A stretch of DNA of 64,000 nt from Caldilineaceae bacterium. Its GTDB lineage: Bacteria; Chloroflexota; Anaerolineae; Caldilineales; Caldilineaceae. A program made the position numbers and the translations under genes. Positions 9,416 to 18,449 of this stretch are shown in pieces (within the stretch, counting starts at the first letter, position 1; each line of letters opens with the position of its first letter). The notes below the pieces were generated by a model, which was not told the DNA's origin, ran no database searches, and worked only from the letters and a program-made list of their open reading frames with translations. The stretch lies in assembly GCA_022824025.1 (NCBI GenBank), contig JAJEBF010000056.1:62001-126000 (forward strand), given 5' to 3'.

Positions 9416-9929
9416 GCCTATTCTCCACGGTTCACCCACATGTCAACTGCGCCTTGTTACGGCAGCCTTTATCATTAAACGATTCAGAATTGTGAACATT
9501 CGGCCAAGCCTGGCCCAGGAGAATCAGACCCTTCTGCAAACGAAACGCAAAACTCCAAGACCCGCTGTTGAACTTCGGCAGTGACCAAAAGTGAGGAAAG
9601 ACGCTTCTTGGCGCAACGCTCTGCTACTGCTATTGGCAGGAAGCACGGTGTTTTGTCAGCGCGTCGGATCGGGGAGAAGGATCCGCAAACGTATTGCACT
9701 TCAGTTTCTGCGCCAACTGCTATTATATGGATATAATGCGCATAGGCAAATCATAAATCTATTCCTGCAGTTCTCCAGCGGCCTTGCCTTTACCGCAGCA
9801 GTTCCAGTCTGCAACGCTTCTTGGGCCTACAGGCCTTTTCCAAGTATTGAAAGCTATTGGATCACTTGCTACTGATTAGGTCAGCCGCAATTTCCTGCAG
9901 TCCGGTCTGGCGCTGCAGGATTCTCACCT
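9416..9929. other. Non-coding stretch between cyclase gene and mazEF
   Basis: Roughly 500 bases with lower GC than the flanks and no reading frame that looks like a gene; the short frames present have no recognisable motif and no convincing ribosome site. It carries whatever promoter drives the leftward sugar operon, but I could not pick one with confidence, and it ends at the rightward mazEF promoter. Confidence 0.5.
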
Positions 9930-9958
9930 TTGCAGGTCTGCAACAACCTATGTATAGT
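9930..9958 (+). promoter_or_regulatory. Sigma-70-type promoter of mazEF
   Basis: TTGCAG at 9930-9935, a 17-base spacer and TATAGT at 9953-9958. The predicted transcript would begin about 65 bases before the mazE start codon. Confidence 0.6.
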
Positions 9959-10028
9959 CATTGAATCTACCAAGCCGCATGCACATTCGCCTCTGTCACT
10001 GAGTCAATATTTCTGGAGAATGAGAACG

Positions 10029-10271
10029 ATGGAAACTCGAGTTAAGATGTGGGGCAACAGTCTTGCCCTGCGCATTCCCAAGCCCCTTGCCAACCAGGTT
10101 GGAATCGAAGAAAACTCGCCGGTCAATTTGACTCTGCGAGGCGAAGAGTTAGTCATCGTGCCCGTGACGCCGCCCCCTCTGAAATTGTCAGACCTCCTGG
10201 CGCAGGTGACCGAGCACAACCTGCACGGTGAAGTGGACACCGGGCCAGAGATGGGGCGTGAATCATGGTGA
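10029..10271 (+). CDS. mazE: MazE-like antitoxin (AbrB/SpoVT fold)
   Basis: Antitoxin of a type II system, 80 residues. It has the swapped-hairpin AbrB/MazE DNA-binding motif at its start (METRVKMWGNSLALRIPKPL), closely matching MazE-type proteins, and an acidic, likely disordered C-terminal tail that would wrap around and block the MazF active site. The ATG at 10029 follows GGAG ten bases upstream; an ATG three codons earlier overlaps that site and is less likely. Its stop overlaps the start of mazF by seven bases, giving coupled translation. The usual family behaviour is autorepression of the operon promoter by the MazE-MazF complex; operator sequences were not identified. Confidence 0.9.
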   Translation: METRVKMWGNSLALRIPKPLANQVGIEENSPVNLTLRGEELVIVPVTPPPLKLSDLLAQVTEHNLHGEVDTGPEMGRESW

Positions 10272-10621
10272 CGCCCCGCGACTACGTCCCCCAGCGCGGC
10301 GACGCCGTTTGGCTTAACTTCGCGCCACAGAGCGGGCATGAACAAGCGGGCCGTCGGCCCGCTGTTGTACTGTCACCAGGATCATACAACGGGATAACAG
10401 GTCTGGCGATTCTCTGTCCAATCACCAATCAGGTAAAGGGATACCCCTTCGAAGTTGCGATTCCTTCAGGGCTAAGGTTGACCGGAGTAGTCCTCGCCGA
10501 TCAGGTCAAAAGCGTGGACTGGCGAGCCAGAGACGCAACATTCCTGGAGGCTCTACCCGCGCATGTCATTGATGCCGTATTGGATAGAGTGGGAACACTC
10601 CTGGCGAAGGAAGAAAGCTGA
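10265..10621 (+). CDS. mazF: MazF-type endoribonuclease toxin
   Basis: Sequence-specific mRNA endonuclease (118 residues) of the MazF/PemK family. The protein is near full length and follows the family closely: RGDAVWLNFAPQSGHEQAGR with the catalytic-region Arg at the end of strand 1-2, RPAVVLSP, CPITNQVKGYPFEV with the conserved Thr/Ser position, and VVLADQVKSVDWRAR in the C-terminal half. Nothing suggests inactivation. It overlaps the antitoxin gene by seven bases. Chromosomal mazEF pairs act in stress-induced growth arrest or defence; which applies here cannot be told. Confidence 0.94.
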   Translation: MVTPRDYVPQRGDAVWLNFAPQSGHEQAGRRPAVVLSPGSYNGITGLAILCPITNQVKGYPFEVAIPSGLRLTGVVLADQVKSVDWRARDATFLEALPAHVIDAVLDRVGTLLAKEES

Positions 10622-10645
10622 GACCCGTCCTGCCGCGGATGGGAT

Positions 10646-11215
10646 TCAGGGGGAATGCGAGAACGCCTGTCCGTCACACTCCTGACAGATCTGGGCAAGA
10701 CGTCCAACGCCATCACCGCCTGTAACTTCCGTCTCGTAGTCCCTGCGCACACGCAGCCCATTCTCACCGCAAAAGTCGCACCGGCCGTACGCCCGAAACG
10801 GTGAATAGGCCGCCCGCAACGCCTCCTGGCGGCTGCGCTCCGACAGCTCCGGGACTGCAAACAGCTCCACAAAGCGCCGCACCTGGCTGTCGGTCTCGCT
10901 GGCGAGCGCCCGCTCAAAGATCGGCAGAAGCGCCGGGTCGTCCGGGCAGCCGCCGTCCTCCAAGGTATGCCAGGCCGCCCGACGAACCCGCACATCCGCA
11001 TCCTGCATCAACCGGTAAAGCGCCTCCCACGCGTCCTCAACCCGCCTGCGCACGTGGCACGGGCAGAGATTCTCGGCCGCATGCAGCCGCTCGGAAGGGT
11101 CCGCGCTGTAAGCCATCTCGATCAGACGCGGGATCGCCTCTCCCCGCACCCTGTGTTCGCCGGCCTGGAAAGCCGCCTTCTGATGGCGGTTCAGCCCCTT
11201 TCTTCTGCGCGCCAT
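10646..11215 (-). CDS. HEAT-repeat protein with C-terminal CxxC zinc-type motif
   Basis: A 189-residue soluble protein. Residues about 25-130 consist of helical repeats of HEAT type (for example ERLHAAENLCPCHVRRRVED and DVRVRRAAWHTLED), suggesting a protein-binding scaffold. The C-terminal part has two Cys pairs, CDFC near residue 146 and CQEC near residue 177, spaced like a small zinc ribbon. The N-terminus is very basic (MARRRKGLNRHQK). Its ATG directly follows the stop codon of the LOG-family gene (TAG-ATG), so the two are translationally coupled. No specific function is known for this architecture. Confidence 0.75.
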   Translation of the reverse strand: MARRRKGLNRHQKAAFQAGEHRVRGEAIPRLIEMAYSADPSERLHAAENLCPCHVRRRVEDAWEALYRLMQDADVRVRRAAWHTLEDGGCPDDPALLPIFERALASETDSQVRRFVELFAVPELSERSRQEALRAAYSPFRAYGRCDFCGENGLRVRRDYETEVTGGDGVGRLAQICQECDGQAFSHSP

Positions 11216-11974
11216 CTATCTGTTCACCTCCAGGGCCAGCCGCGTTGCCGCGCGGGCAGCTTCTGCCGACTTCTCGCACCAGCTCGCCTGCTTCGACAAA
11301 CCATCCAGAATCAACTGGTGGACCTCCTCCGGTGAATCCGCCAGCCGCATCAGTTCCAGATCAGGGGTGGAGATATTCTCCGCCGCCAGCATCGTGCCGC
11401 CCAGCCAGTCCAGCAGGCCTCCCCAATAATCGGAGTTGTAGAGGACGACCGGAAACTGCCTGATCTTTCCTGTCTGGATCAGCGTCAAAGATTCAAACAG
11501 CTCGTCCAGCGTACCAAACCCGCCGGGGAAAATGACGAATCCCTGCGAATACTTGACGAAGTTCATCTTGCGCACAAAAAAGTAGCGAAATTCGAGCCCA
11601 ACGTCGACGTATCCGTTCACGCCCTGCTCGAACGGAAGCTCGATGCCCAGACCGACCGAGGCGCCTTTCTCCGGTTGCGCACCCCGATTGCCGGCCTCCA
11701 TAATGCCCGGCCCGCCCCCGGTGATGACCGTTAGCCCGGATTCCGCCAGCAGGCGCGCCGTCTCGACAGCCGCCGCGTAATTGGGATCGTCCGGCCGCGT
11801 GCGCGCCGACCCGAAGATCGAAATCGCGGCGCCCAGACCCGCCAGCGTGTCAAAGCCCTCGACGAACTCGCCCATGATGCGAAACACGCGCCACGGGTCG
11901 CTGTCAGTAAAAGGCTTTCCCTCCGCCTCCGGCGTTTCGAGTATACATTCGTCCTGGGTTCTACGTTCCAGCAT
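11216..11974 (-). CDS. LOG family protein (TIGR00730, nucleotide phosphoribohydrolase fold)
   Basis: Rossmann-like protein of 252 residues in the LOG/lysine-decarboxylase-like family, whose characterised members release cytokinin bases from nucleoside 5'-monophosphates or act as general nucleotide phosphoribohydrolases. The diagnostic motifs are present: GSARTRPDDPNY near residue 52, GGGPGIMEAGNRGA near 83 and PGGFGTLDE near 150, the last two forming the substrate pocket. It is longer at the N-terminus than the compact plant-type LOG proteins, as in bacterial type II forms. The HEAT/zinc gene follows without a gap. Confidence 0.9.
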   Translation of the reverse strand: MLERRTQDECILETPEAEGKPFTDSDPWRVFRIMGEFVEGFDTLAGLGAAISIFGSARTRPDDPNYAAAVETARLLAESGLTVITGGGPGIMEAGNRGAQPEKGASVGLGIELPFEQGVNGYVDVGLEFRYFFVRKMNFVKYSQGFVIFPGGFGTLDELFESLTLIQTGKIRQFPVVLYNSDYWGGLLDWLGGTMLAAENISTPDLELMRLADSPEEVHQLILDGLSKQASWCEKSAEAARAATRLALEVNR

Positions 11975-11991
11975 GGCGCATTCTCCACACT

Positions 11992-13155
11992 TTATGCCGT
12001 CCTTGGCATCCGGTACAGGATGACAACGAACTCAGCGTCGCGCTCGTCCAGCTCCGGCTCTGGCAGCCCCCTCTCAGCCGCCAGGCGAAAGATGCGCACA
12101 ATCCCCGTTCCCAGCCTGGTCATCAGCCCCAGTTTGGACATCAGTGAGAGTATGATTGGGTTGCGCTCCACGTGAATGCCGGCGCGCGCATTTTCCACCG
12201 TTACACCATTGGGCAATGGTCCGGGGCTGCGAATCTCCAAACGGTCTTCAAAGAGGAAAGCACGCACGGGAGATGACAGAGAATAGTCCCGGTGGACAAG
12301 GGCATTGGTCAGCGCCTCGCGCAGCATTTCCAGCGGCAGTTCCAACTGCGCCTCTGGCTCAAATCCTCGGATGACGCCGGCATTGAGCAGATGCAGTCGC
12401 AGCCAACTCTCCGCCTGCTCCAACTGCTGCGGCAGACGACCGTCAACCGTTTTGCGGTCGAGGATGGTTTCTCCTGCCTTCGTGCCTGCGAAGTGAGCGA
12501 ATTCCACTCGCGCCGTTGGCAGCATGCGCTGCGGCCGCCGCCCGAACAGCAGCGCCCCCGCGACCGTGAGCTCGTCGCCTGCCATACATTTCAGATTTCG
12601 AAGCAAACGCGCCAGCTCCTCGTCGGGCCTTTCGCTCTCCTCGGCCAAGCCGTAGGCCGCGCGCAGAAAGGCGTTGAGGACCGGTAAATCGACATCCGCC
12701 AAACCGGTCTCGCTGAGCGTAGTTTCGTCATAATAGAAGGCGGGCGCTGCCATATACATGCGGCGAATCTCTTCGCGTGAGGCCAGTCGCTTCCCCGAGT
12801 TCTGACGAACAGAACACTGGCCGCGCTGAGTGTAGTACGGTCGGTCAAGCCCGCGCGGCAGCGTGATCTTCAGGACCTGCTTTCCTCCGACATCAACCCG
12901 TTCAACAAAGGCCGCGGCGCGCGGCGTAACGTTATTTCCCAGTACCTGGTCGATCCGCTGCCGGGCGGCATCCACATCGGTCACGCCTGAGACCGTGCCG
13001 TCGTCTTCGATGCCCAACCAGAGTACGCCTCCTTCTGCATTCAGAAAGGAGATAAACGCCATGGCTAGGCTATCCGGACGCGCCGCGGCCGACTTGAATT
13101 CGGCGTACATTGTTTCGCCGTTCTGAACAACCTGGGCAATCTCATCCTCATACAT
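11992..13155 (-). CDS. AlbA_2 domain / HATPase_c_4 regulator
   Basis: Protein of 387 residues with the layout of the divergent-AAA/Schlafen AlbA_2 family. Residues about 10-125 form the AlbA_2 domain (AEFKSAAARPDSLAMAFISF, then GGVLWLGIEDDGTV). A central part continues to about 230. Residues about 270-370 carry a GHKL-type ATPase remnant with the N box EALTNALVHRDYS and SPGPLPNGVT, and the C-terminus GTGIVRIF resembles the following winged-helix region. Such proteins are usually annotated as ATP-binding or transcriptional regulators and sometimes belong to defence islands; no partner genes of that sort are next to it. Start ATG at 13155. Confidence 0.85.
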   Translation of the reverse strand: MYEDEIAQVVQNGETMYAEFKSAAARPDSLAMAFISFLNAEGGVLWLGIEDDGTVSGVTDVDAARQRIDQVLGNNVTPRAAAFVERVDVGGKQVLKITLPRGLDRPYYTQRGQCSVRQNSGKRLASREEIRRMYMAAPAFYYDETTLSETGLADVDLPVLNAFLRAAYGLAEESERPDEELARLLRNLKCMAGDELTVAGALLFGRRPQRMLPTARVEFAHFAGTKAGETILDRKTVDGRLPQQLEQAESWLRLHLLNAGVIRGFEPEAQLELPLEMLREALTNALVHRDYSLSSPVRAFLFEDRLEIRSPGPLPNGVTVENARAGIHVERNPIILSLMSKLGLMTRLGTGIVRIFRLAAERGLPEPELDERDAEFVVILYRMPRTA

Positions 13156-13164
13156 CAGTTCGTC

Positions 13165-14532
13165 TCAATATCCTGCATTTACGTATCCCTCCTGCGCGCC
13201 CGGCCCGAATCCCAGCTCGAACCGCCTCTGTCGAAACTCCTCCAGCACCCCGGCATACTGGTCCTCGGAGATGAAATTCTGCCGCTCCGATGGATCCCGC
13301 TTCAGGTCGAACAGCACCTCGGGCATCTCGTCGCCGTAATACTGGTACTTCAGATCATCCCACTTGATCATCAGGTTGCGCGCCCCGAACTGGCTTACGC
13401 TTTCGTTTCGCCAGTCCCCCACATGGCCCCGCAGAAGCGGCGCCATACTGCGGCTGTCCAGCCCTTCCGGAACCGGGATCTCACACAGCTCGCACAGGGT
13501 GGCGAACAGGTCGCACAGGTTCACGTTCTCCTCGACGACCCTGCCGCCGCCGATCGACCTGGGCCAGCGAATGATCAGCGGCACACGCGCGCTGGCCTCG
13601 AAGAACTTCTGCTTTTCCCAGATACCGTGCTCGCCCAACATCTCACCGTGGTCGCTGGTGTAGACGATGATCCAGTCGTCAAGGTCCTGGCCCACATGCT
13701 CCAACGCGCTCAGGAGCGAGCCGTACATCTCGTCGATCCGCTCAATCATGCCGTAGTACCCGGCAACCGCGCGGCGCAGCTCCCGCGGCGAGGCGTCAAC
13801 GCCCGGCCGCACCTGCCGCTGGCTCAAAAACGGATGGTCGAAGACCGGTTCGTCGAGGAAGGGCTCCACCCGGTTCAGATAGTAGGTGAGCTTCTCTTCG
13901 CTCGTGAAATAGGGGTAGTGCGGTTGATTCAGGCTTACTTTCAGCAGCAGGGGGCGGTCCGGCTGTTGCCGGTCGTAGTACGGGTCGGTGAAGTACTGCT
14001 CGATGAAGTCCAGCGCGCCGCCCAGGGCGTACTCGTCCTGAACGATGTGGGGCGAGTGGCCCACGCCCGCCCGCAGCACCTCCTTGGTATCGCTCCACTT
14101 CACCGCAGACAGCTCTCTCGTGTATCGGGCAAACGAATCCTCGTCCCGCCCTTCGATAAAGTGGGGGCCCACCTGCATCGCCGACCCAATGCGCTGACTC
14201 CACCCCTGCATCTGATCGGGGCCCGTATGGTGCAGCTTGCCCGCCGCGACCGTGTGATACGCGTACTGACTGAAACGGCGGGCAAAGGTCATGTGGCCCA
14301 CCGGCAAATCCTGGGCAAAAACCTCGCAGCCGCAGGTGCGCGGGAGCTGCCCCGACATCATCGCCTGTCGGCCCGGTATACAGATCGGCGAAGCAGCGTA
14401 GGCATTCCTGAAAACCGCGCCGGTCCGCGCCAGCATGTCCAGCGTTGGCGTACGCGCCACCGGATCGCCCTCGTAGCCGGTGAAGTCCGCGCGGTGTTCG
14501 TCGCTCATGAGAAACAGAATATTGGGTGGCAT
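13165..14532 (-). CDS. Cys-type sulfatase (alkaline phosphatase superfamily)
   Basis: Sulfatase-like hydrolase of 455 residues. The active-site signature CxPxR reads CIPGR at residues 51-55, with the Cys that a formylglycine-generating enzyme would convert. Other family landmarks are the N-terminal metal site NILFLMSDEH and the later YTSDHGEMLGEHG with conserved Asp/His. The ATG at 14532 (MPPNILF) follows AGGAG; upstream in-frame Met codons extend into low-complexity sequence. No signal peptide is seen, so the enzyme is probably cytoplasmic. Its setting among glycan genes suggests removal of sulfate esters from sugars, though phosphonate or choline sulfate substrates are not excluded. No maturase gene is nearby. 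Confidence 0.9.
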   Translation of the reverse strand: MPPNILFLMSDEHRADFTGYEGDPVARTPTLDMLARTGAVFRNAYAASPICIPGRQAMMSGQLPRTCGCEVFAQDLPVGHMTFARRFSQYAYHTVAAGKLHHTGPDQMQGWSQRIGSAMQVGPHFIEGRDEDSFARYTRELSAVKWSDTKEVLRAGVGHSPHIVQDEYALGGALDFIEQYFTDPYYDRQQPDRPLLLKVSLNQPHYPYFTSEEKLTYYLNRVEPFLDEPVFDHPFLSQRQVRPGVDASPRELRRAVAGYYGMIERIDEMYGSLLSALEHVGQDLDDWIIVYTSDHGEMLGEHGIWEKQKFFEASARVPLIIRWPRSIGGGRVVEENVNLCDLFATLCELCEIPVPEGLDSRSMAPLLRGHVGDWRNESVSQFGARNLMIKWDDLKYQYYGDEMPEVLFDLKRDPSERQNFISEDQYAGVLEEFRQRRFELGFGPGAQEGYVNAGY

Positions 14533-14787
14533 ATCGACGACTCCTGCGTCAAGAGGATGAAGAGCGGAGCGGCCTGTCCGGGCGCCCTCTCCTGCGCCGG
14601 AACGCAATGTATCCTTGCTCCGCTTCGCTTACCGATTCGGTGGAACTGCTCCCCCCACCCGCAGGGGGACACAACAACCTTCAGCCTGACCCGGCGTCGG
14701 CTGCCCTCGCATGCGCCAACAGCCCAATGCTGAGCCGGGGGAGCGTGTGCTCTATTTGAGTCAGGGATCTGCTGCGCCAAGGCGTGC

Positions 14788-15795
14788 TCAGGAATTTCGG
14801 CGGCGTAAGCGGGCCAGCTCGGCCTCCAATTCCTCCACCCGTTCCAGTGCCTGCTGCCGGGCGGCATTCTCTGCTTCCGCCCGACGCGCTTCCGCATCGG
14901 CCCGCTGCGCCTCCGCTTCCGCCCGCTGCGCCTCCGCATCAGCTCTCCGCGCTTCAGCTTCGGCCTGAACCTCTGCTTCCTCGGCCCTGGTCACGGCCAC
15001 CTTATGGTCGGGAATGACATATCCGGAATACACGTCGTCCAAAGCCAGCTCCAACAGTTCCGGCAACCGCCGCAGGTCCTCCAGCCGAAACTGCAGGCCT
15101 GGCAGCGTCTCCGATCGGATCACGCCCTCCGCATCCGGCGGAATCTCCTCATATTCAAGTGCCGGTGTGCGACGAAAGAAATGCATGTGCTCCCCGCTGG
15201 GGTCGAGAATATAGTACTCCTTCACCCCGCCCAGTGCGTAGTCCAGCTTTTTTTCCTCCGTATCGCGCAACACCTCTGCCCGCGTGGAATCGGAAACCGC
15301 TTCGATAACAAAGTCGCACACGCCGCTAAAGTGTCGCTGCTCAATTTCGCCCCATGGCGTCGGGTTGCTGTTCAGGATGACGCCGACGTCAGGTTTACGT
15401 ACTTGGACCCGTTCCCCGGACGCTTCCTTCGTATCCGCCACAGTCAAAACAAAACCGGTCTCCAAATTGATCAGCCTTGCGATGTCGTACGTGCTGAGAT
15501 AGCGGCGCAAAAGGTCCAGGAACCAATTGTAAAGTTCAAGCTGCGGAGCATTGGGCAAGGGTTTGGCCTCCAGTCTGCCGTTATTCCATTCGTAGCTGAC
15601 ATCCATATCAGGGTAAGGATTCTCATACCACTTGGCCCAGTACTCCTCCAGGGTGACGTAGCGCCCTTCATCGGGCGCCCAGGGATTCGCCTGCGTTGCA
15701 GGCGCCGCCTCGTCATTCGCCGCTGTCGACCCGTTCGGCTGCGATGCCTCTGTCTTCGTCTCGGAAACGTCGGACGCAAGTCCTGCGGGTTCCAT
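14788..15795 (-). CDS. Uma2 family (DUF820) nuclease-fold protein with heptad-repeat tail
   Basis: Protein of 335 residues. Residues about 40-240 are the Uma2 domain of the PD-(D/E)XK superfamily: RKPDVGVI, then DFVIEAVSDSTRAEVLRDTE and KKLDYALGGVKEYYILDP, giving the D...E...K catalytic pattern. Residues about 265-330 are a run of Ala/Glu/Arg-rich heptads (EAQRADAEARRAEAE and similar) predicted to form a long coiled coil. The start at 15795 follows GGAGGAG. Uma2 proteins are abundant in Chloroflexota and cyanobacteria, and their role is unsettled. The first 40 residues are low-complexity. Confidence 0.88.
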   Translation of the reverse strand: MEPAGLASDVSETKTEASQPNGSTAANDEAAPATQANPWAPDEGRYVTLEEYWAKWYENPYPDMDVSYEWNNGRLEAKPLPNAPQLELYNWFLDLLRRYLSTYDIARLINLETGFVLTVADTKEASGERVQVRKPDVGVILNSNPTPWGEIEQRHFSGVCDFVIEAVSDSTRAEVLRDTEEKKLDYALGGVKEYYILDPSGEHMHFFRRTPALEYEEIPPDAEGVIRSETLPGLQFRLEDLRRLPELLELALDDVYSGYVIPDHKVAVTRAEEAEVQAEAEARRADAEAQRAEAEAQRADAEARRAEAENAARQQALERVEELEAELARLRRRNS

Positions 15796-16083
15796 GTTCG
15801 CTCCTCCAGCCTTTCAAACGCTCGTTCGTGTGTAATACAACTGTTCTGCGGTCATTCTATCACGTCTCCCCGGCCCATCCCAACGACCTGCCTGAAGCCC
15901 ATCTACGTCAACCTTGCAATGCGATTACACTGCTGGTACGATCCTGCCCATACCTCCTTCCCATACCCACTATCCTGATGCAAGCACGCGGACAAGTGCG
16001 CTCCCCGATTGCCGGCAACCGAAAGTGACCGACCACGCGCCGGCATTCCCTACCTGGGCGCGCAGACAAGGAGAACAGGCATC

Positions 16084-18330
16084 GTGAGCACCCTCTATTT
16101 TGAAAAGCTCTCTCAGTTCGATCGCATCGCCGAACCGGTCACCGTCAGCATCCCCTTCGACCAGGGCAAACTGGCTGACGCAGCTCACCTGGTCATCGAG
16201 GACGGCGGCGAAACGCTGCCGTCCCAACAGCGCGCCCTGGCCCGCTGGTCCGACGGCAGCGTCAAATGGCTTCTGGTCCACCTCCAGCCGGACCTGCCCG
16301 GCAACCTTTCCAAGACGCTCAACTTTCATATCGGCTCTGACCCGGCGCCGCAGCCGCGGCAGCAGGTTCACGTGACCGAGGATCCCGACGGCCTGCTGGT
16401 GGACACCGGGCCGCTGCGCTTCCGTGTGCCGCGGGAGGGTTTCCTCCCCGTGCTGGACGTAGCCCTCGCTGATGGTCCCGAATGGCCCGCGCCCTTTGCC
16501 GGCTTCACAATGGAGACCGACGCCGCCGCGGCCGGCAGCGGCAGCGGCGCCGTCGAACTGGAAATCGAAGAGGCCGGCCCGCTGCGCGCAGTCATTCTCG
16601 TGCGCGGCCGCCACCTGAAACCTGACGGCGACGGGTTCCTGGCCCTGCGCGGCCGCATCACCGCCTACGCCGGTAAGCCATTTATCGAAGTAGAGCACCA
16701 GTTCCTGCATACCCTGGATCTGCCCCAGGTGACGTTGGAAAGCCTTCGTCTCGACTTTGCCGCCTCGCAAAACGGGGAGCCGCCCCGGCTCGCTCTCGGC
16801 GAAGGTTGGTATCGAACCTCCATCAGCGAGAGCGACAACGAAGTCTCACAGACCCTGGACACCGAAACGATGCTGTATCAGTCCAATGAGCACTTCATCG
16901 ACTCCTATTACGGAGACTTCTGGTGCAACTGGCGTGACCAACAAGGCGGTCTCTGCCTCTCTATCCACCAGGCCCACCAGAACTTCCCCAAAAGACTGCG
17001 CGGCCACTCACAGGGCATCGCCTGCTGGCTCTACCCCGCCGGCGAACCACCTGCCCCCATCCTGCAGGGCATGGCAAAGACCCACCGTATCCAACTCCAC
17101 TTCCACGGGCCCGAGACACCCCTCGATACCCTGAGCCAGCGCAGCCTCCAGTTCCAGCTGCCGGATCGACCCTCGCTGCCAGTGGAGTGGTACCGCGCCA
17201 ACAATCCTTGGATCGAGACCTATTTTCCAGAGAATCTGCCCCGCCGTCTCTTTACCGATCTCAATAACCTGCACGACGGACGCCCCAAGGCGCTGGGCAT
17301 GATGCATTTCGGCGACGCGCCCGATTCCGGCTACACCAACCAGGGCCGCGGCGGCGGCGAAAACGTCTGGGTCAACAACGAGTACGACCGCCCCCATGCA
17401 TGTACCCTTTATTACGCCCTCACCGGACAGCGCCGCGCCCTCGATTCCGCCCTGGTCAGCGCCCGGCACTGGCTCGACGTCGACTTCTGCCACCATCACC
17501 CGGACCCGCTGATCGACGGCGGCCTGCGCATCCACACCCGCTACCACGCCACCGGACGTTGCACGCCCTCACACGAGTGGACCGAAGGCTTTCTCGACTA
17601 CTACTTCCTAACCGGTCGCAAGGAGGGCCTGGACGCGGCGAACTCCATCGGTGAAAACATACTTCGCCATATGGCGCTGCCATCCATGCGTCAGTTGGGC
17701 GAGGCATCGGTGCGGGAGGGAGGATGGGCCCTGCGCGCCTATGTCGGCCTCTGGCTCGGCGCCGGCGAACAGCGCTGGCGCGACGAGGCCCGGCGGCTGA
17801 TCGACATGTTCCTTGACTGGCACGACGAGTATGGCGCGCTTCTGGCCCCATACACCAGCCACACCATGCCCCGCGTGCCCTTCATGATCTCCCTGACCGT
17901 CAACTCTTTTGCCCGCTACCTTCTGATCGAAGATGACGAACGGGTGAAGCGGCTGATCGTATCGGTAATGGATGATCTCATCGAACACTGTCTCGGGCCG
18001 GACGGGGTCTTCTACTACAAGGAACTCCCGTCCCTTCAACGAACCGCGCCAACACCCCATGTGCTCGAAGCGTTGACCTATGCCTGGCGCATCAGCGGCG
18101 ACGAACGCTATCTGCGCATCGCGGCCAACACCTTCGCTGCGCTGATGGCCAATCTGGAAACGAGGGAAAGAGGCCCCAAATTCGCCGATCCCTCCGGCGC
18201 GGTCATCGACGGAGTCGGCGGCGGCCGCATCTTCGCCGACAAATACACCTCGCTGATCCTCTATGCCGGCGCCGCCGCGCCCCTCGGCCTGCTGGACTGG
18301 TACGAGTATCCCTTTCCCGGCGCGGCCTGA
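16084..18330 (+). CDS. PcRGLX/YetA-like protein (exo-rhamnogalacturonan lyase family)
   Basis: A 748-residue protein resembling the three-domain PcRGLX/YetA group (polysaccharide lyase 26 relatives). Residues about 15-100 match the N-terminal RIFT-barrel region with the family-like phrase ARWSDGSVKWLLVHLQ; a beta-rich middle follows, and the last 350 residues contain alpha-helical toroid-type segments (ACTLYYALTGQRRALDSALV, HEWTEGFLDYYFLTGRKEGL). Characterised relatives cleave rhamnogalacturonan from the non-reducing end. No signal peptide is visible, so short oligosaccharides would be processed inside the cell. The GTG at 16084 follows AAGGAGA at 12 bases; an upstream ATG at 16009 lacks a site. 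The specific reaction is an inference from family resemblance. Confidence 0.65.
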   Translation: MSTLYFEKLSQFDRIAEPVTVSIPFDQGKLADAAHLVIEDGGETLPSQQRALARWSDGSVKWLLVHLQPDLPGNLSKTLNFHIGSDPAPQPRQQVHVTEDPDGLLVDTGPLRFRVPREGFLPVLDVALADGPEWPAPFAGFTMETDAAAAGSGSGAVELEIEEAGPLRAVILVRGRHLKPDGDGFLALRGRITAYAGKPFIEVEHQFLHTLDLPQVTLESLRLDFAASQNGEPPRLALGEGWYRTSISESDNEVSQTLDTETMLYQSNEHFIDSYYGDFWCNWRDQQGGLCLSIHQAHQNFPKRLRGHSQGIACWLYPAGEPPAPILQGMAKTHRIQLHFHGPETPLDTLSQRSLQFQLPDRPSLPVEWYRANNPWIETYFPENLPRRLFTDLNNLHDGRPKALGMMHFGDAPDSGYTNQGRGGGENVWVNNEYDRPHACTLYYALTGQRRALDSALVSARHWLDVDFCHHHPDPLIDGGLRIHTRYHATGRCTPSHEWTEGFLDYYFLTGRKEGLDAANSIGENILRHMALPSMRQLGEASVREGGWALRAYVGLWLGAGEQRWRDEARRLIDMFLDWHDEYGALLAPYTSHTMPRVPFMISLTVNSFARYLLIEDDERVKRLIVSVMDDLIEHCLGPDGVFYYKELPSLQRTAPTPHVLEALTYAWRISGDERYLRIAANTFAALMANLETRERGPKFADPSGAVIDGVGGGRIFADKYTSLILYAGAAAPLGLLDWYEYPFPGAA

Positions 18331-18449
18331 CACGCGCCGGGCCTTCCGCCTTACCCATACGCCATTCCCGGCGGCGCAGTCTCCCCGTTGCCCGCTATCA
18401 ATACACACGGAGTCGGCAACCGGCTGCATCGCCCTTCAGGAGACGATCC

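Noticed and set aside
9591..9875. A 94-codon frame with a hydrophobic start in the gap before mazEF
   Set aside because: No ribosome site, no recognisable family and codon use unlike neighbouring genes; treated as non-coding.
13423..14733. A 436-codon plus-strand frame opposite the sulfatase
   Set aside because: Shadow of the sulfatase gene; no domain features.
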